Made by a program: the position numbers and the translations under genes. From assembly GCA_002305255.1 (NCBI GenBank), contig DBQN01000084.1:5911-23334 (forward strand): DNA of 17,424 bases. Direction: 5' to 3'. Below are positions 14,437 through 17,424 of the stretch, one piece after another. The stretch's first letter is position 1; every line of letters starts with the position of its first letter. The notes under the pieces are model-generated. The model was not told where the DNA came from. It ran no database searches and saw only the letters and a list, made by a program, of their open reading frames with translations. Source of the DNA: Firmicutes bacterium UBA1393. GTDB lineage: Bacteria > Bacillota > DTU025.

Positions 14437-15291
14437 ATGCTCGTCACCATGAAGGAGATGCTCCAGGATGCCGCAAGCCGCGGATACGGAATAGCCGCCC
14501 CCGGCGTTAACGACATGCAGACCATCAACGCAGCTCTGAAGGCTGCATCGGAGCTGAAAGCACCGATCATCCTTGACTGCGTGGAGATGAACGACCTCGA
14601 GGCAGTTGCCGATCTGACCAGGTTCTTCAGCGCAAGGTATCCCGATGTGACAACAGCACTCAACCTCGACCACGGCCACTCCTTCGAGATGTGCGCCAGG
14701 GCGATACGTGCGGGATTCACGTCTGTGATGATCGACGCCTCGAAACTGCCGTTCGAGGAGAACGTCAGTCTCACTGCCGAGGTCGTGAAGATGGCCCATG
14801 CCTGCGGCGTGTCGGTAGAGGCCGAGCTTGGCAGGGTGGGAAGCGCGCAGAATTACGCCCAAGACCGCACCTCGCCTCACACCGATCCCAATGAGGCCGT
14901 TGAGTTCGTTAAGCGCACCGACGTGGACTGCCTGGCCGTTGCGGTGGGCACGGCGCACGGTCTCTATGAAGGCGAAACCCCCGAGCTGAACTTCGTCCGC
15001 CTGGCCGAGCTGCGCAAGGTGGTGCCTGTGCCGCTGGTGTTGCACGGAGGATCGTCTACAGGCGACGACAAACTCGCGCAGGCCGTGAAGACCGGCATCG
15101 CGAAGATCAACCTCTTCAGTGACCTGTCATCCGCCGGCACCGAGGCGATAAAGGCCCTGCTCGCAAGTGGCAAGACCACTAGCCTGGGCTTCCTGCCTCT
15201 GAGCATGGTGTACAACGCGGGCGTGACGGCATACGAGAAGATGATCGCCCACTACATCAAGGTGTTCGGATCGGCGGGCGCCCTCGCGTAG
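14437..15291 (+). CDS. Class II ketose-bisphosphate aldolase (fructose/tagatose type)
   Basis: A 284-residue zinc aldolase of the FbaA/GatY/KbaY family, cleaving a ketose 1,6-bisphosphate (or 1-phosphate) to dihydroxyacetone phosphate and an aldehyde. Visible signatures: LNLDHG with Asp78 and zinc ligand His79, MIDASKLPFEENV (99-110), EAELGRVG with Glu130, GTAHGLYEG with His174, and VLHGGSS with His203. Length equals GatY/KbaY. I chose the ATG at 14437, 8 nt after GGAGG, over an in-frame ATG at 14413 that lies upstream of that site. It sits between the dehydrogenase and the PTS genes, so it probably serves a dedicated sugar pathway rather than glycolysis. Confidence 0.92.
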   Translation: MLVTMKEMLQDAASRGYGIAAPGVNDMQTINAALKAASELKAPIILDCVEMNDLEAVADLTRFFSARYPDVTTALNLDHGHSFEMCARAIRAGFTSVMIDASKLPFEENVSLTAEVVKMAHACGVSVEAELGRVGSAQNYAQDRTSPHTDPNEAVEFVKRTDVDCLAVAVGTAHGLYEGETPELNFVRLAELRKVVPVPLVLHGGSSTGDDKLAQAVKTGIAKINLFSDLSSAGTEAIKALLASGKTTSLGFLPLSMVYNAGVTAYEKMIAHYIKVFGSAGALA

Positions 15292-15399
15292 CCTCCGCCT
15301 CCCCACGCCAGGCCTCGAAGGCGCGCACGAGAGAGAACAGCGCATCGCAAACCCACATTTTGCAGAGTCAATCAACTTAGGAGACGGAGGATGTGCGCG

Positions 15400-15657
15400 A
15401 TGATCGAGACGACAGTGACCATCAGGGAGAAAGTTGGACTGCATGCCCGCCCTGCAGCCGACCTGGTGCAGCTGGCGGCCAAGCTGCCGTGTCGTATCAC
15501 CGTCGAGGCAGGAGGCAAGAAAGCCGACGCCAAGAGCATCTTGCAGGTGATGGCCCTGGGCATCAAGTTCGGGCAGGATGTGACCGTGCGCGCCGACGGC
15601 GAGGGCGAGGCCGCCGCCTTAGAGCAGATAGTCGCCTTGCTCGGTGCTGAGCAATGA
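15400..15657 (+). CDS. ptsH: Phosphocarrier protein HPr
   Basis: An 85-residue HPr that passes phosphate from Enzyme I to EIIA proteins of the PTS. Starting at the ATG at 15400 (GGAGG 9 nt upstream), the phosphorylated His falls exactly at residue 15 in GLHARPA and the HPrK/P-regulated Ser exactly at 46 in AKSILQVMALGI, the canonical numbering. An in-frame ATG at 15391 would add three residues. Ser46 suggests the low-GC Gram-positive style of carbon catabolite control. It follows the aldolase by about 108 nt with no clear promoter and overlaps EI by 4 nt (ATGA). Confidence 0.95.
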   Translation: MIETTVTIREKVGLHARPAADLVQLAAKLPCRITVEAGGKKADAKSILQVMALGIKFGQDVTVRADGEGEAAALEQIVALLGAEQ

Positions 15658-17424
15658 GCCGACGGCTGCGCGGAGCTGGGATTTCGCCTGGGCTAGCCAT
15701 CGGGCGTGCTGTGGTCATGACTCAGGCTCCCAGGCCAGGGATGAACGATGACAGCGCTGGCCGGGGTGCGGCGGCGGAGTGCAGTAGCGCGCCAGGTGAC
15801 GTCGCGCATGAGATCGAAAGGTTCGAGAGCGGGGTCAGGCGGGCATCTGCCCAGCTTGAAGAGGTGCGCATCGACGCCGAACGCCGTTTGGGCTCAAACG
15901 AGGCAGCGATCTTCGCGGCGCAGTTACTCATGGCGCAAGATCCATCCCTGGCAGAGTCGGTTGTGGAGCGGATCCGCTCAGGCCTCGTGACCGCGGAGTG
16001 CGCCTGCATCGAGGCAAGTGAGGAGCACGCCGCCATGCTGGCTGCCATCGGTGACCCCTACCTAGCCGCGCGCGCGTCAGATATCCGGGAAGTGGGCAAC
16101 TGCATAGTGCGGTGCATGAGGGGCGACAGCCGCGCGGGCGCCGACGAGGCCGGCGCTGACACGTGTGAGATGCCAACGGGGTCGATCATCATCGCAGAGG
16201 ATTTGCCTGCGGCAGACGCTGCGCTCCTCAATCCGGCGCAGGTGCGCGGCGTCGTGCTCAGGCACGGCAGCGGCGCAACGTCGCATACCGCCATACTGCT
16301 CAGGGCCATGGGAATCCCCGCAGTGGCATCAGTGGCCGCGGCGGCTGAAGCGGGCTACGATGCAGGCACCGACCAACTGCGCGACGGCGATGCGGTGGTA
16401 GTCGATGGCGACGCAGGCGAAGTGTTCATGTGCCTCGATGAGCAGGAACTGGCTGCCTTCGCGAGGAGGGCGGCAGCCCTAGACGAGGAGCGGCTTCGCC
16501 TCGCCGAACTACGCGACGTGCCGGCGATCACCCTTGACTCGCGCCGAGTAGAAGTGTTCGCCAATATCGGCAACCCTGACGACATCAGGTTGGCGCTGGA
16601 TAGCGGCGCTGAAGGTGTGGGGTTGTTCCGCACCGAGTTCCTCTTCATCGACCGACCGATGATGCCCGACGAGAACGAGCAGTTCGAAGCATATCGCAGC
16701 GTACTGGCGGCGATGGCGCCACGGCCGGTGATCATCAGGACTCTGGACGTCGGTGGAGACAAACACATTTCGTACCTGAACACGGCCAACGAGGACAATC
16801 CGTTCCTCGGTCTCAGAGCGATAAGGCTCTGTCTCAGAGAGACTGACGTCTTCAAGACCCAGCTCCGGGCCATGTTGAGGGCATCTATCCACGGTAACCT
16901 GAGGATCATGTTTCCGATGGTAGCCACGAGGGCTGAATTGCTCATGGCGCGTGCAGCTCTGTGCGACGTCGCGCAGCAGCTAGCCGCCGACGGCATCACC
17001 GTAAGCCCGCACATCCCCGTGGGCATCATGGTAGAAACCCCGGCAGCCGCCGTGTGCGCTGACGTACTCGCCCGGGAGTGCGACTTCTTCAGCCTCGGCA
17101 CCAACGATCTGGTACAGTACACGATGGCATGCGACCGCGGGAACCCGGCCGTCGGGTATCTCAGTGACCCGTTCTCGCCGGCGGTGCTGCGTCTGGTAGC
17201 CCAGGTCATCGAGGCCGGCCACGCGCAGGGGATACCTGTGGCGATTTGTGGTGAAATGGCTGCAATGCCCCTGGCCATACCGCTATTGATCGGGATGGGC
17301 ATCGACGAACTGAGCATGGCCTCATCCTCCGTGCCAAGAGCCAAGCAGATCGTGCGCTCTGTCAACTCGCGATCGGCAGCCGACATCTGGTCCAGAGTCA
17401 GAAAGCTCAGCGATGCGGAGCAGG
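15654..17424 (+). CDS. ptsI: PTS Enzyme I (phosphoenolpyruvate-protein phosphotransferase), 3' end cut by window
   Basis: At least 590 codons, still open at the right edge; the family is about 570-580 residues, so little should be missing. Enzyme I takes phosphate from PEP and gives it to HPr. N-terminal signature GISPGLAIGRAVV, HPr-binding helical domain (about 50-150), the phosphohistidine loop GATSHTAILLRAMGIPAV (His211), then the PEP-binding barrel with VGLFRTEFLF, RTLDVGGDK, MVETPAA, LGTNDLVQYTMACDRGN and catalytic Cys532 in CGEM. His211 is later than the usual ~189 because of short Ala/Gly-rich insertions near residues 28-48 and 155-172. The ATG overlaps the HPr stop as ATGA with no strong ribosome binding site, so translation is coupled. 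Confidence 0.95.
   Translation, partial: MSRRLRGAGISPGLAIGRAVVMTQAPRPGMNDDSAGRGAAAECSSAPGDVAHEIERFESGVRRASAQLEEVRIDAERRLGSNEAAIFAAQLLMAQDPSLAESVVERIRSGLVTAECACIEASEEHAAMLAAIGDPYLAARASDIREVGNCIVRCMRGDSRAGADEAGADTCEMPTGSIIIAEDLPAADAALLNPAQVRGVVLRHGSGATSHTAILLRAMGIPAVASVAAAAEAGYDAGTDQLRDGDAVVVDGDAGEVFMCLDEQELAAFARRAAALDEERLRLAELRDVPAITLDSRRVEVFANIGNPDDIRLALDSGAEGVGLFRTEFLFIDRPMMPDENEQFEAYRSVLAAMAPRPVIIRTLDVGGDKHISYLNTANEDNPFLGLRAIRLCLRETDVFKTQLRAMLRASIHGNLRIMFPMVATRAELLMARAALCDVAQQLAADGITVSPHIPVGIMVETPAAAVCADVLARECDFFSLGTNDLVQYTMACDRGNPAVGYLSDPFSPAVLRLVAQVIEAGHAQGIPVAICGEMAAMPLAIPLLIGMGIDELSMASSSVPRAKQIVRSVNSRSAADIWSRVRKLSDAEQ

Overview
The window looks like a chromosomal segment of a GC-rich, endospore-forming Bacillota (Clostridia-like or a related deep lineage). 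Four things support this: the sporulation genes spoVT, yabP and yabQ, an alpha/beta-type small acid-soluble spore protein (SASP), strong GGAGG ribosome binding sites, and a gene order that matches the Bacillus subtilis gcaD(glmU)-prs-pth-mfd-spoVT-mazG-yabP-yabQ-divIC-yabR block. The species cannot be named from the sequence.

Layout. (1) Positions 1-925 hold no convincing gene. They carry two ~175 bp direct repeats about 92% identical, a perfect palindrome at the edge of the second copy, short tandem repeats, and a clear intrinsic terminator (700-729) serving the leftward genes. (2) Positions 926-11476 are ten genes all on the minus strand. In transcription order they are glmU, prs, pth, mfd, spoVT, mazG, yabP, a membrane-anchored lytic-transglycosylase-like gene, yabQ, divIC and yabR. 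Compared with B. subtilis, ctc, fin, yabM and yabO/hslR are absent, and mazG lacks the methylase-like N-terminal domain. Promoters can be read at three points: a sigma-A type before glmU, a sigma-E type before yabP, and a consensus sigma-A type before yabR. (3) A divergent plus-strand gene (11653-12093) encodes an unusually long SASP. It ends at a strong hairpin shared with the convergent regulator gene. (4) From 12162 to the right edge lies a sugar-catabolic locus. A leftward SorC/DeoR-type regulator faces rightward genes for a zinc MDR dehydrogenase, a class II ketose-bisphosphate aldolase, HPr and PTS Enzyme I (cut by the window end). The intergenic region holds several inverted and direct repeats that could be operators.

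How the genes work together. The leftward block couples cell-wall precursor and nucleotide supply (glmU, prs), translation and DNA-repair housekeeping (pth, mfd, mazG), forespore and mother-cell sporulation functions (spoVT, yabP, the lytic-transglycosylase-like protein, yabQ) and division (divIC). The rightward locus looks like induction-controlled uptake and breakdown of a sugar or polyol: phosphotransfer by EI and HPr, oxidation by the dehydrogenase, cleavage by the aldolase. The substrate is unknown because the EII permease is not in the window.

The most unusual points are the lytic-transglycosylase-like protein, which has Val where the catalytic Glu should be; the ~250-bp overlap of its open frame with yabQ across an (Glu-X)n hexanucleotide repeat; the 146-residue SASP; and the duplicated element at the left end.
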